Positions 26,562 to 35,627 of a stretch of 64,000 bases of DNA are shown piece after piece (position 1 is the stretch's first letter; each line of letters starts with the position of its first letter). Below the pieces are notes generated by a model, which was given only the letters and a program-made list of their open reading frames with translations, was not told where the DNA came from and searched no databases. The translations under genes were made by a program, and so were the position numbers. The DNA lies in NCBI GenBank assembly GCA_001941225.1, contig MSHM01000023.1, forward strand, positions 55,574 through 119,573, read 5' to 3'. Source of the DNA: Oscillospiraceae bacterium Zagget12. Lineage in GTDB: Bacteria > Bacillota > Clostridia > UBA1381.

Positions 26562-27290
26562 ATGAAGATATACGTTGTCGGAATGGGTGCGGGCAGTGAG
26601 GACGGCATAACCGCCGCGGCGAGAAAAGCTCTTGAAAATGCCGATGTAATCGTCGGCTATACGGTCTACGCTGATTTGGTGAAAAAGTTTTTGCCGGATA
26701 AGGAATATTTCACATCGGCAATGAAACAGGAGGCGGACAGGTGCCGCGCCGCCGTGGAAATGGCTGCAAAGGGGAAAGATGTCGCGGTTGTGTGCAGCGG
26801 CGACGCGGGCGTGTACGGTATGGCGTCACTTGTGTATGAAATCGCGGCGGAATATGAGGATATTGAGGTGTGCGTTACACCCGGCGTTTCCGCAATGCTC
26901 AGCGGCGGCGCTCTTGTGGGCGCGCCTTTGGGACACGATTTTGCGGTAATAAGCCTCAGCGATTTGCTCACGCCGTGGGAAACGATTGAAAAGCGTCTTG
27001 AATGTGCCGCGGCGGGTGATTTTGTGATTTGCATATATAATCCGTCAAGCAAAAAACGCCGTGATTATTTAAAAAATGCGTGCGATATAATTCTTAAATA
27101 TAGGGACACTAAAACCGTATGCGCCGCGGCAAGAAATATCGGGCGCGACGGCGAGGAATACAAAATTATGACGCTTTGGGAGATGCGAAATTATCGGGCG
27201 GATATGTTCACGACGATTTTTATAGGCAATTCAATGACGAAGTGTATTAAAAATAAAATGGTAACTCCGAGGGGATATAGAAATGTATGA
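26562..27290 (+). CDS. cbiH: Precorrin-3B C17-methyltransferase
   Basis: The 242-residue tetrapyrrole methylase responsible for ring contraction and C17 methylation shows IYVVGMGAGSEDGITAAAR, GYTVYADLVKKFLPDKEY, VVCSGDAGVYGMASL and IYNPSSKKRRDYL. It directly abuts cbiG. A GGGACACTAAA copy at 27103 encodes RDTK in the segment just before AAARNIGRDGE. Confidence 0.95.
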   Translation: MKIYVVGMGAGSEDGITAAARKALENADVIVGYTVYADLVKKFLPDKEYFTSAMKQEADRCRAAVEMAAKGKDVAVVCSGDAGVYGMASLVYEIAAEYEDIEVCVTPGVSAMLSGGALVGAPLGHDFAVISLSDLLTPWETIEKRLECAAAGDFVICIYNPSSKKRRDYLKNACDIILKYRDTKTVCAAARNIGRDGEEYKIMTLWEMRNYRADMFTTIFIGNSMTKCIKNKMVTPRGYRNV

Positions 27291-28002
27291 TGTTATATTG
27301 TTTGGCGGGACGGACGAGGGACACAAAATATCGGATTTTCTGTTGAAGAATAATATAAGTCACATTGTGTGCGTGGCGACGGAATACGGAGCCGAAATTC
27401 TCGGTAATAAAAACGTGCATATAGGCAGAATGACCGCCGATGAAATGGGAGAATTTTTTTCGGAAAGCGGCGCGAAAATAGTCGTTGACGCGACGCACCC
27501 TTACGCGGATAAGGTGACGGAGAACATAAAAGAGGTATGCGAGGTAAAATATATCAGAGTTGTGCGTGAGGATACGGACGGTGACGGTATATGCTTTGAG
27601 AATACAGCTTTGGCGGCGAAATATTTGCAAAATACCGTCGGAAATATTTTAATAACCACGGGTTCAAAGAAAATAAAGGCGTTTTCGGCACTCGCGAACC
27701 GCGCGTTCGCGCGAGTTCTTCCGACGGAGGAATCCGTAAGATTGTGCGCCGAGGCGGGATTTGAAATGAAACGCGTGATATGTATGCAGGGACCTTTTTC
27801 AAAGGAGTTTAACTCGGCTTTGATAAAGGAGCTGAATATAAAATATCTCGTAACAAAACGCACCGGAAAGAGCGGGGGCTTTTTGGAAAAAATTGACGCG
27901 GCAAAAGAAAATAACACCGTGTGCATTATAATCGACAGACCCGTAAAGGAAAACGGAGTATCGTTAAAACAAGCGGAAAAACTGATTTTGGAGTGGTTGT
28001 AA
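27283..28002 (+). CDS. cbiJ: Cobalt-precorrin-6A reductase
   Basis: The 239-residue NAD(P)H-dependent reductase of the CobK/CbiJ family carries VILFGGTDEGHKISDFLLK (cofactor loop), VVDATHPYADKVTENI, LITTGSKKIKAF, and KYLVTKRTGKSGG near the C-terminus. The usual GGTxEGR motif reads GGTDEGHK here, because a GGGACACAAAA copy (27318) supplies GHK in place of the common Arg. It overlaps cbiH by 8 bases. Confidence 0.94.
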   Translation: MYDVILFGGTDEGHKISDFLLKNNISHIVCVATEYGAEILGNKNVHIGRMTADEMGEFFSESGAKIVVDATHPYADKVTENIKEVCEVKYIRVVREDTDGDGICFENTALAAKYLQNTVGNILITTGSKKIKAFSALANRAFARVLPTEESVRLCAEAGFEMKRVICMQGPFSKEFNSALIKELNIKYLVTKRTGKSGGFLEKIDAAKENNTVCIIIDRPVKENGVSLKQAEKLILEWL

Positions 28003-28003
28003 T

Positions 28004-29161
28004 ATGAACATTTTTATAATAGGAACGGGAATGGGGGACACTAAAAATCTCACTGTTTCGGCAAGAGAAAAAATTGAAAATGCTGATATTATAATCGGTG
28101 CAAGGCGCGTTGCTGAGCCGTTTGCGGACGGAAAAAGACGGGTTTACTTTGAGTATGACGCGGATAGAATATCCGACATTATAAGGGAAAATCCTGAGAA
28201 AAACATTGCCGTTATGTTTTCGGGCGATATTTCCTTTTTCAGCGGGGCGAAAAAATTATGCGCGCTGTTCCCGAAAGCGCAGGCAGAGCCGGGCATAAGC
28301 TGTGTTTCATATTTTTGCGCGAAAATCGGTATTTCCTATGACGATATGAATATAGTCAGTATGCACGGCAGGGAATGTAATATCGCAAGCGAGGTAAGGG
28401 GACACAAAAAGACTTTTGCGCTGCTTGGTGAAAATCCTTGCGCAAAGCTGTGCAGATTCGGTCTTGGCGGCGCGGAGGTTTTTATAGGTGAAAATCTTTC
28501 GTACGAAACCGAGAAAATACTCCGCGGAACAGCCGAGGAATTAAGGTACATAAAAACAGACCCGTTAAGCGTGATTATTATAATAAACGAAAATTTTGAT
28601 GCCCGCGCGAGAATAGGCATTAAAAATGAAGAATTTATAACGGGCAGCGCGCCCATAACAAAGAGCGAGGTGAGAGCCGTAAGCGTGTCGCGGCTTGAGA
28701 TAAAACCTGATGACATTTGCCTTGATATAGGCGCGGGTACAGGCTCTGTAAGCGTGGAAATGGCGTTGTTATGCCCGAAAGGCAGGGTGTATGCCGTTGA
28801 GAAAAACGCCGAGGCGGCGGAGCTTATCGAGAAAAACGCGGTGAAATTTACGGCGGATAATATAGAGGTGATACGTGGAGAGGCTCCCGACGCGCTCAAT
28901 GGACTGCCAAAAGCGGATAAGGTTTTTATAGGCGGTTCTTCAGGCAAAATCGATGAAATAATTGAAAAATGCGCGTGCCCGAAAATTGTCGTAAACGCAA
29001 TCACTCTTGAAAACTTGACGGGGACACTAAAAGCCTTTGAGGAGCGCGGCTATTCGTATGAGGTGACGCAGATAAGCGCGGCAAAGGGAAGAAAAATCGG
29101 GAATTACAATATGATGACGGCGCAAAATCCGGTATTTGTGATATGTGGTGAGAAACGATGA
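28004..29161 (+). CDS. cbiET: Fused cobalt-precorrin-7 C5-methyltransferase / C15-methyltransferase (decarboxylating)
   Basis: The 385-residue fusion has CbiE as residues 1 to about 200 (IFIIGTGMGDTKNLTVSARE, AVMFSGDISFFSGAK). CbiT follows from about 210, with class I SAM motif CLDIGAGTGSVSVEMALLCP and the IFIGGSSGK-like block KVFIGGSSGKIDEIIE. Together they methylate C5 and C15 and decarboxylate the C12 acetate. The CbiE loop commonly reads GPGDPE; here GMGDTK is written by GGGGACACTAAA at 28034. Further copies are at 28398 (ACAAAA form, RGHKK) and 29020 (TGTLK). Confidence 0.94.
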   Translation: MNIFIIGTGMGDTKNLTVSAREKIENADIIIGARRVAEPFADGKRRVYFEYDADRISDIIRENPEKNIAVMFSGDISFFSGAKKLCALFPKAQAEPGISCVSYFCAKIGISYDDMNIVSMHGRECNIASEVRGHKKTFALLGENPCAKLCRFGLGGAEVFIGENLSYETEKILRGTAEELRYIKTDPLSVIIIINENFDARARIGIKNEEFITGSAPITKSEVRAVSVSRLEIKPDDICLDIGAGTGSVSVEMALLCPKGRVYAVEKNAEAAELIEKNAVKFTADNIEVIRGEAPDALNGLPKADKVFIGGSSGKIDEIIEKCACPKIVVNAITLENLTGTLKAFEERGYSYEVTQISAAKGRKIGNYNMMTAQNPVFVICGEKR

Positions 29162-30486
29162 AAAGAATAATGATTGCCGGCACAAACAGCGGCTGCGGAA
29201 AAACAACCGTTACCTGCGCCCTGCTGCAGGCACTTGTGAACAGGGGATTAAAGGTATCCTCATTCAAATGCGGTCCGGATTATATTGACCCGATGTTTCA
29301 TAAAACGGTAATCGGCACGCCGTCATATAATCTTGACAGCTATATAATGGGCAGCGATACGATTAAATATCTGCTTTGGAAAAACAGCGGCGATATTTCC
29401 GTAATTGAGGGCGTTATGGGATTTTATGACGGTCTTTCCTTTACGGAAAAGGGCAGCTCTTATGAGCTTTCGCGCATTACCGATACAAGCGTTATACTTG
29501 TTGTGAACTGCAAGGGTATGAGCCTTTCGGCAATGGCGCAGATAAAGGGCTTTAAGGAGTTTAAGAATAACAAAATTGTCGGAGTGATTTTCAACAATTT
29601 GCCCGAAAGGCTGTATAAGGATATGGCGGAGGAGTGCCGAGGGATTGGCATTGAACCGTTCGGGTTTTTGCCGTACATAGGCGACGCGCGGATAGAAAGC
29701 AGACATCTCGGATTGGTTACGGCGCGGGAAATCAGCGATATAAATAAAAAAATGAGTGTGCTTGCGGATTACGCGGAAAAATATATTGATATAGACGGTA
29801 TACTTCAAACAGCGGAATGTGGGGACACTAAAATTAAATCGCCGGATATAAAGAAAATTGCCGATGTTAAAATAGCCGTTGCGCGCGACAGAGCATTTTG
29901 CTTTTATTATGAGGACAATTTAACGCTTTTACGCGATATGGGCGCGGAGATTGTTTATTTCAGTCCGTTGTCAAATGACAGCGTTCCGCCTTGCGACGGA
30001 CTTATTTTGGGCGGTGGTTATCCGGAGCTTTACGCGGATATTCTTGAGAAAAATACGGTTTCGCTTGATTCCGTAAGAGATACCGTGAAACGCGGCGCGC
30101 CGTGTATAGCGGAGTGCGGCGGATTTATGTATCTGCATAAGATAATGGAGGACAATGACGGCAGGGGACACAAAATGGCGGGCGTTATAAACGGCGCGTG
30201 CCGAAAGACGGACAGTCTGCGGCGTTTCGGATATATGGAAATGACCGCGCAAAGCGATAATATTCTGTGTAAAAAAGGCGAAAAAATCCGCGCGCGCGAG
30301 TTTCATTATTTTGACAGCGATTGCTGCGGCGGCGGATTTGCCGCTGAAAAAAACGGTAGGACGTGGAACTGCGTAAATACCGAGCGCAATTTATTCGCGG
30401 GATTTCCGCATATACATTTTTGGACTAATATTAAGCTTGCCGAAAGATTTATAAAAAAATGCGAGGAATATAAATGTACAAGGTAA
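29158..30486 (+). CDS. cbiA: Cobyrinate a,c-diamide synthase
   Basis: The glutamine-dependent enzyme amidates the a and c acetates of cobyrinate with ATP. The 442 residues contain P-loop AGTNSGCGKTTVTCALL, the CbiA block FKCGPDYIDPMFHKTV, and a C-terminal glutaminase domain with nucleophile Cys in PCIAECGGFMYLHK. The terminal His region lies at FAGFPHIHFW. The start overlaps cbiET (ATGA). GGGGACACTAAA at 29821 encodes GDTK in the inter-domain linker; an ACAAAA form is at 30164. Confidence 0.95.
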   Translation: MKRIMIAGTNSGCGKTTVTCALLQALVNRGLKVSSFKCGPDYIDPMFHKTVIGTPSYNLDSYIMGSDTIKYLLWKNSGDISVIEGVMGFYDGLSFTEKGSSYELSRITDTSVILVVNCKGMSLSAMAQIKGFKEFKNNKIVGVIFNNLPERLYKDMAEECRGIGIEPFGFLPYIGDARIESRHLGLVTAREISDINKKMSVLADYAEKYIDIDGILQTAECGDTKIKSPDIKKIADVKIAVARDRAFCFYYEDNLTLLRDMGAEIVYFSPLSNDSVPPCDGLILGGGYPELYADILEKNTVSLDSVRDTVKRGAPCIAECGGFMYLHKIMEDNDGRGHKMAGVINGACRKTDSLRRFGYMEMTAQSDNILCKKGEKIRAREFHYFDSDCCGGGFAAEKNGRTWNCVNTERNLFAGFPHIHFWTNIKLAERFIKKCEEYKCTR

Positions 30487-31508
30487 AAGAAATCAGTAAA
30501 ACAGCGAGAGAAAACGCGGTGAAAAAGTGGAATTCAATCGCTAAGCCCCTGCATAGCTTGGGCGTGTTCGAGGATATTGTAACCGATATAGCCGGAATAC
30601 AGGGGACACATAATATTGACATTTCGAAGCGGTGCGTGCTTGTGATGTGCGCCGACAACGGCGTGGTGAGCGAGGGCGTGACGCAGACGGGGCAGGAGGT
30701 AACAGCCATTGTTACGGAGAATTTTGTAAAAGGCGATACCAGCGTATGCGCTATGGCGCGTCATATCGGCGCGGAGGTTATACCCGTTGACGTGGGAGTT
30801 GCGCGTGATGTAAAGGGAGCCGTAAACAGGAAAATATCCTACGGCACAAAAAATATGCTCCGTGAAAACGCTATGACATATGAGCAGGCGCGTCTGGCGG
30901 TTCAAACGGGAATTGACTGCGTAAGGGAGCTGTCGGAAAAGGGCTGTAAAATAATAGCCACGGGCGAGATGGGAATAGGAAATACCACCACAAGCTCCGC
31001 CGTGGCAAGCGTGTTGCTCGATATGGACGCCGCGGACGTTACGGGCAGAGGCGCGGGACTTTCAAGCGCGGGACTGGAAAGAAAAATCGAGGTTATAAAG
31101 ACGGCAATATCAAGGAGTAAGCCGGATAAAAATGATGCTTTGGACGTAATATCAAAGGTCGGAGGATATGACATTGCCGCTTTGGCGGGCGCGTTTATAG
31201 GCGGCGCGGTTTATGGCGTTCCGGTGATAATCGACGGGTTTATATCCTCGGTTGCGGCGCTGTGCGCGTATCGGCTGTGCGGGGAAAGCCGCGATTTTAT
31301 GATAGCGTCGCACGTTTCAAAGGAAAGCGCGGCGGATATTATCTTAAAGCAGTTGTGTAAAAGAGCGCCTATTGACGCGTCTATGTGCCTCGGCGAGGGC
31401 ACCGGCGGCGTTATGCTGCTTGCCGCGCTCGACACGGCGGTTTGCGTGTATAACGAGATGTCAACCTTTGACGATATTAATGTGGAAAGCTATAAGGAGC
31501 TGAAATAG
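30474..31508 (+). CDS. cobT: Nicotinate-nucleotide-dimethylbenzimidazole phosphoribosyltransferase
   Basis: CobT activates the lower-ligand base to its alpha-ribotide. The 344 residues show KPLHSLGVFEDIVTDIAGIQ, VMCADNGVVSEGVTQTG, GEMGIGNTTTSSAV, and the catalytic-Glu region LGEGTGGVMLLAALD. It overlaps cbiA by 13 bases. A variant copy of the repeat (GGGGACACATAA, 30602) encodes GTHN near residue 43. No genes for base synthesis (bza or bluB) are in the window, so the native lower ligand is unknown. Confidence 0.95.
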   Translation: MYKVKEISKTARENAVKKWNSIAKPLHSLGVFEDIVTDIAGIQGTHNIDISKRCVLVMCADNGVVSEGVTQTGQEVTAIVTENFVKGDTSVCAMARHIGAEVIPVDVGVARDVKGAVNRKISYGTKNMLRENAMTYEQARLAVQTGIDCVRELSEKGCKIIATGEMGIGNTTTSSAVASVLLDMDAADVTGRGAGLSSAGLERKIEVIKTAISRSKPDKNDALDVISKVGGYDIAALAGAFIGGAVYGVPVIIDGFISSVAALCAYRLCGESRDFMIASHVSKESAADIILKQLCKRAPIDASMCLGEGTGGVMLLAALDTAVCVYNEMSTFDDINVESYKELK

Positions 31509-32003
31509 ATGTTTATCCTGATTACGGGCGGCAGCGGCAGCGGCAAATCCGAGTTTGCCGAAAAAACGGCGGCGGAGCTTGGCGGCGATATGCTTTATGT
31601 GGCTACAATGAAACCGTATGACGAGGAATGTGTAAAAAGAATTGAGCGTCACAGAAAAATGCGCTCGGGCAAGGGTTTTCGCACTGCGGAGTGTTATGAG
31701 GGCTTATCCTCGCTTGATGAAAGAGCCGATACAATGCTTTTGGAATGTGTGTCGAATTTGACCGCCAATTTAATGTTTTCGGATAAAAAGGAAACAGACC
31801 CGCATAAAATTTCCACCGATGTGCTGAATTTAAAATGCAAAAACCTTGTGGCGGTCACAAATGAGATTTCCTCCGACGGAATAAATTACGATGGGGACAC
31901 TAAAGAGTATATACGTATTCTCGGTGAGATAAACAGCCTGCTTGCGAAAAAAGCCGACAGAGTTTATGAGGTTGTGTACGGTATGCCCGTAAGAATAAAA
32001 TAG
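31509..32003 (+). CDS. cobU: Adenosylcobinamide kinase / guanylyltransferase
   Basis: The 164-residue protein has the P-loop ITGGSGSGKSEFAE and the guanylylated-His region RIERHRKMRSGKGFRTAE, then LLECVSNLTANLMF and VTNEISSDG. It phosphorylates adenosylcobinamide and transfers GMP to it. The segment after VTNE usually reads G-x-G-x-VP; here it is SSDGINYDGDTKEYIRI, with GDTK written by GGGGACACTAAA at 31893. A second CobU-like gene three positions on keeps the GVVP version. Confidence 0.93.
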   Translation: MFILITGGSGSGKSEFAEKTAAELGGDMLYVATMKPYDEECVKRIERHRKMRSGKGFRTAECYEGLSSLDERADTMLLECVSNLTANLMFSDKKETDPHKISTDVLNLKCKNLVAVTNEISSDGINYDGDTKEYIRILGEINSLLAKKADRVYEVVYGMPVRIK

Positions 32004-32014
32004 AGGGACACTAA

Positions 32015-32776
32015 ATGAATGTTTTAAAATCATTATGCGTGGCATTTTCAATGTATTCAAAAATACCGATGCCGAAAATAAATTGGGACGAAAGCAATAT
32101 GAAATATGCGCTGTGCTTTTTCCCGCTTGTGGGAGTTGTAATCGGAGCGGCGTCTGCGGCGGTTTTTTTGCTGTGTGAGGCGCTTAAAATCGGGGATATT
32201 TTAAGAGCCGCGCTTATGACCGCACTGCCGGTTATGATTTCGGGCGGCATACACATTGACGGTTTTCTGGACACCTGCGACGCGCTTTCCTCCTACGGCG
32301 ACAGAGAAAAAAAGCTTGAAATACTCAAAGACCCGCATACCGGAGCCTTTGCGATAATCGGCGCGGCAGTGTATTTTATATTGTACCTCGGATTTATGAG
32401 TGAAATAAACAGCATAAAAACGGTGCTTGCGGTTTCGGTGTGCTTTGTGCTGTCGCGGTCGCTGAGCGGTCTGGCGCTGTGCCTTTTTAAATGCGCCAAA
32501 AACAGCGGACTGCTGTATACCTTTAAAAGCGCGGCGCAAAGAAAAGCGGTTACGGCGGTGATGTGCGCGTATATCGCGGTATGCGCCGCCGCGGTTATTT
32601 TTATAGATTTAAGGACGGGCATTTTTACTCTTGCCGCCGCGGCAATCGCGTTTTTGTGGTATAGGCATATTGCGTACAGCAAATTCGGCGGCACGACAGG
32701 CGATGTGGCGGGATATTTTTTGTGCGTTTGTGAGCTTTTATGCGTGATTGCGGGAGGTATGGTATGCGTTTTGTGA
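32015..32776 (+). CDS. cobS: Adenosylcobinamide-GDP ribazoletransferase (cobalamin synthase)
   Basis: This integral membrane enzyme joins adenosylcobinamide-GDP and alpha-ribazole. The 253 residues have the metal-binding GGIHIDGFLDTCDAL block, the KDPHTGAFAIIGAAV block and at least five hydrophobic segments, ending in GGTTGDVAGYFLCVCELL. The start codon lies inside a repeat copy: GAGGGACACTAAATG supplies both ribosome site and ATG (32003-32017). Confidence 0.95.
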   Translation: MNVLKSLCVAFSMYSKIPMPKINWDESNMKYALCFFPLVGVVIGAASAAVFLLCEALKIGDILRAALMTALPVMISGGIHIDGFLDTCDALSSYGDREKKLEILKDPHTGAFAIIGAAVYFILYLGFMSEINSIKTVLAVSVCFVLSRSLSGLALCLFKCAKNSGLLYTFKSAAQRKAVTAVMCAYIAVCAAAVIFIDLRTGIFTLAAAAIAFLWYRHIAYSKFGGTTGDVAGYFLCVCELLCVIAGGMVCVL

Positions 32777-33129
32777 TAGGCGGAAAAAATAGCGGAAAAA
32801 GCGCGTTTGTGAAAAATAAATACGGCATAGCGGACATACCGCAAGCCGATTATGATACGGTAATGACCGAAAGGGCGGTCAAGGATTTTCATTTGTTTAT
32901 AAGAAAGATGATGGAGGATAACCGCGATATACGCTCCGTTACCGATAAGATGCTTGCGGAAAATCCCGATATAATAATAATTTCCGATGAAATCGGATAC
33001 GGCGTTGTGCCTATGGACAAAGCCGACAGGGAATGGCGCGAGTGCGTGGGCAGAATAAGTTGCTATATAGCCGAGAATGCCGAAAAGGTAATAAGAGTTA
33101 TATGCGGAATAGGTAATATAATAAAATGA
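32764..33129 (+). CDS. Second, short CobU-like P-loop protein
   Basis: The 121-residue protein begins at ATG 32764 with GGGAGG upstream, overlapping the cobS end. The N-terminal P-loop VIGGKNSGKSAFVKNKYG and the C-terminal block SDEIGYGVVPMDKADREW, then CGIGNIIK, match the start and end of CobU. The middle segment with the guanylylated His (RxxxHxxxR) is missing, about 45 residues shorter than family length. It may be a kinase-only paralogue, a regulator, or a complement to the altered CobU encoded 0.8 kb upstream. It overlaps the next gene by 4 bases. Confidence 0.75.
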   Translation: MRFVIGGKNSGKSAFVKNKYGIADIPQADYDTVMTERAVKDFHLFIRKMMEDNRDIRSVTDKMLAENPDIIIISDEIGYGVVPMDKADREWRECVGRISCYIAENAEKVIRVICGIGNIIK

Positions 33130-33677
33130 AAATAATACTTATACGTCACGGTATGACCGAGGGCAATTATAAGAAAAAATACATAGGCGTGACCGATGAG
33201 GATTTAAGGGACACTAAATGTCTTGAGCGTGAATATCCGCGCTGTATGCGCGTGGTGTCAAGTCCTTTAAAGCGCTGTATTCAGACTGCGGAATATATAT
33301 ATCCGAGCATTTCGCCGATTATATGCGTTAAGCTTTCCGAATGTGATTTCGGTGATTTTGAGAATAAGTCTTATGAGGAATTAAAGGATAATGCCGATTA
33401 TCAAAGGTGGATTGACAGCGGCGGCAGACTGCCGTTTCCGAACGGCGAGGCGCATGATGATTTCACAAAGCGGTGCGTTGAGGGATTTTTTGAAATGATT
33501 GACGGTCAAACGGCGGATACCGCGTTTGTTATACACGGCGGAAGTATTATGGCAATTATGCAAAAATTATTCGGCGGCAATTTTTACGATTATCAGGTAA
33601 AAAACGGCTGCGGATTTAAATTTGAAATGAACGCGGGAGGGACAGTAAATGATTATAGCTCAATCGGTGGCGCTTAG
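33126..33677 (+). CDS. cobC: Alpha-ribazole phosphatase-like histidine phosphatase
   Basis: The 183-residue phosphoglycerate-mutase-fold phosphatase has the catalytic motif LIRHGMTEGNYKKKY, VVSSPLKRCIQTAEYI with the second Arg, the acid/base region LSECDFGDFENKSYEEL, and FVIHGGSIMAIM with the second His. Position in the operon points to dephosphorylation of alpha-ribazole phosphate or adenosylcobalamin phosphate. GGGACACTAAA at 33208 encodes RDTK. It overlaps the next gene by 29 bases. Confidence 0.9.
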   Translation: MKIILIRHGMTEGNYKKKYIGVTDEDLRDTKCLEREYPRCMRVVSSPLKRCIQTAEYIYPSISPIICVKLSECDFGDFENKSYEELKDNADYQRWIDSGGRLPFPNGEAHDDFTKRCVEGFFEMIDGQTADTAFVIHGGSIMAIMQKLFGGNFYDYQVKNGCGFKFEMNAGGTVNDYSSIGGA

Positions 33678-34620
33678 TATCGGATTTTTGTTGGATTTTA
33701 TATTCGGCGACCCGAATTTTAAATTGCACCCGATAAGATTAATGGGAAAGCTTATAGAGCTTTCCGAAAAGTTGATGAGGAAAATATTCCCAAAAACGCA
33801 AAAGGGCGAATTTATCGGCGGAATATTTATGGCGGCGCTTGTGTTGCTTGTCTGCGGCGGAGTGCCGTTCGCGGTTTTGTTTTTCGCGTACAGATTCAAT
33901 TTATTTTTGGGTGTTGCCGTTGAGGCGGTAATGTGCTATTTTATGCTCGCGGCAAAATCGCTTAGGGACGCGAGTATGGAGGTGTACACGCCGCTTATAT
34001 GCGGAGATATTGAGAGGGCAAGGGAAAAGGTGTCGATGATTGTCGGTCGTGACACGGACGGTTTGGACGAGGTCGGGATAACCAAAGCGGCGGTGGAAAC
34101 GGTCGCGGAAAACACCGGTGACGGTGTAATCGCGCCGCTTATATATATGGCGATAGGCGGCGGGGTTTTGGGTTGCCTGTATAAGGCGGTAAACACGATG
34201 GATTCAATGGTCGGATATAAAAACGAAAAATACATCAATTTCGGAAAAGCCGCCGCGAAAATAGACGACATAGCTAATTTTATACCGTCGAGAATATCGG
34301 CTCGTCTGATGATAATATCGGCGTATATTATGCGGCTTGACGGCAAAAACGCGTCAATGATATACAAACGCGATTCGCGAAATCACGCCAGCCCGAACAG
34401 CGCTCAGACGGAATCGGTTATGGCGGGCGCACTCAGAATACAGCTTGGCGGCGACGCGTATTATTTCGGAGAGCTTTATAAAAAGCCGTTTATCGGCGAT
34501 GATATACGCGACACGCAGTATATTGATATAAAAAATGCAAATCGGCTTATGTATATGACCGCGATTATGGCGTATGTTATCTGCATAGGAATAAAGATTG
34601 CGGTGGGTGTTTTGATATGA
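33649..34620 (+). CDS. cbiB: Adenosylcobinamide-phosphate synthase
   Basis: This membrane enzyme attaches the aminopropanol phosphate arm to adenosylcobyrate. The 323 residues have several hydrophobic helices and the family blocks FIFGDPNFKLHPIRLMGKL, AAVETVAENTGDGVIAPLIY and YKAVNTMDSMVGYKNEKY. The C-terminal part reads RNHASPNSAQTESVMAGAL. The ribosome site is GGGAGGGA; GGGACAGTAAA at the start codon is a one-base variant of the operon repeat. Confidence 0.95.
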   Translation: MIIAQSVALSIGFLLDFIFGDPNFKLHPIRLMGKLIELSEKLMRKIFPKTQKGEFIGGIFMAALVLLVCGGVPFAVLFFAYRFNLFLGVAVEAVMCYFMLAAKSLRDASMEVYTPLICGDIERAREKVSMIVGRDTDGLDEVGITKAAVETVAENTGDGVIAPLIYMAIGGGVLGCLYKAVNTMDSMVGYKNEKYINFGKAAAKIDDIANFIPSRISARLMIISAYIMRLDGKNASMIYKRDSRNHASPNSAQTESVMAGALRIQLGGDAYYFGELYKKPFIGDDIRDTQYIDIKNANRLMYMTAIMAYVICIGIKIAVGVLI

Positions 34621-35627
34621 GAAAATATGAGCACGGCGGAGACATTTATAATAACAGCGTAAGGCTGGATTTTTCGGTGAATACAAATCCGCTCGGCATA
34701 AGCGAAAGAGTAAAAGAAACGGTGATAAGCGGCGCGGACGCTTTCGGAGTATATCCCGATGCCGATTATGCAGATTTAAGGCGCGCCATAGCGGAGCATG
34801 AGGGAGTGAAAAGCGAAAATATTTTATGCTCAAACGGCGCATCGGAAATGATTTTCGCGGCTGTCCGCGCGGTTATGCCGAAGAGAGCGCTGCTCATTGC
34901 GCCTACCTTTTCGGAATACGAGCGCGCGCTTTTGAGCGTCGGCTGTGAAATCGAGTATTATACATTAAAAGAGGAGAACGGATTTGTTATCGGCTCGGAT
35001 TTTATTGCCGGATTGAAGGACATTGATATGGCATTTATATGCAATCCGAACAATCCCGCGGGAAATATCGCGGATAAAGCGTTGGCTGATAAAATCGCGG
35101 ACGTTTGCGCCGAAAACGGCATAGTCTGTATAATTGACGAGTGCTTTATGGATTTGGCGGAAAACGGCTATTCAATGAAAGGCAAACTGCCGGTGATAAA
35201 GGCGTTTACAAAAACCTACGCAATGGCGGGACTGCGTTTGGGATATATCATTGGGGACACTAAAATTTGCGGGGACATAAAAAAACAGCTGCCCGCGTGG
35301 AATGTGTCCGCGGCGGCGCAGGCGGGAGGCATTGCCGCCCTTAATGACGGCGGATATATTGAAAAAAGTCTGATTTATATAAAACGGGAACGAGAATTTT
35401 TGACAGAGGAATTGAGAAAGCTCGGATTTAAGGTTTTTAAATCCGACACGAATTTTATTTTAATTAAAGGTCAAAGCGGTATCGGCGAAAGGCTTTTGGA
35501 GCGCGGAATACTTATAAGGAGCTGCGCTAATTTCAGAGGTCTTGGCGAGAGCTTTTACCGCATAGCAGTGAAAACTCATACGGAAAACGCGGAGTTAATC
35601 AGGGAATTGGGTGATATTTGTGGCTAA
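34617..35627 (+). CDS. cobD: L-threonine-O-3-phosphate decarboxylase-like PLP enzyme
   Basis: The 336-residue fold-type I aminotransferase relative shows [56 protein letters not shown], and the PLP Lys in [15 protein letters not shown]. It makes (R)-1-aminopropan-2-ol phosphate for CbiB, whose gene precedes it. GGGGACACTAAA at 35253 encodes GDTK just after the PLP-lysine loop, and GGGGACATAAAA follows at 35271. Confidence 0.92.
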   Translation: MRKYEHGGDIYNNSVRLDFSVNTNPLGISERVKETVISGADAFGVYPDADYADLRRAIAEHEGVKSENILCSNGASEMIFAAVRAVMPKRALLIAPTFSEYERALLSVGCEIEYYTLKEENGFVIGSDFIAGLKDIDMAFICNPNNPAGNIADKALADKIADVCAENGIVCIIDECFMDLAENGYSMKGKLPVIKAFTKTYAMAGLRLGYIIGDTKICGDIKKQLPAWNVSAAAQAGGIAALNDGGYIEKSLIYIKREREFLTEELRKLGFKVFKSDTNFILIKGQSGIGERLLERGILIRSCANFRGLGESFYRIAVKTHTENAELIRELGDICG

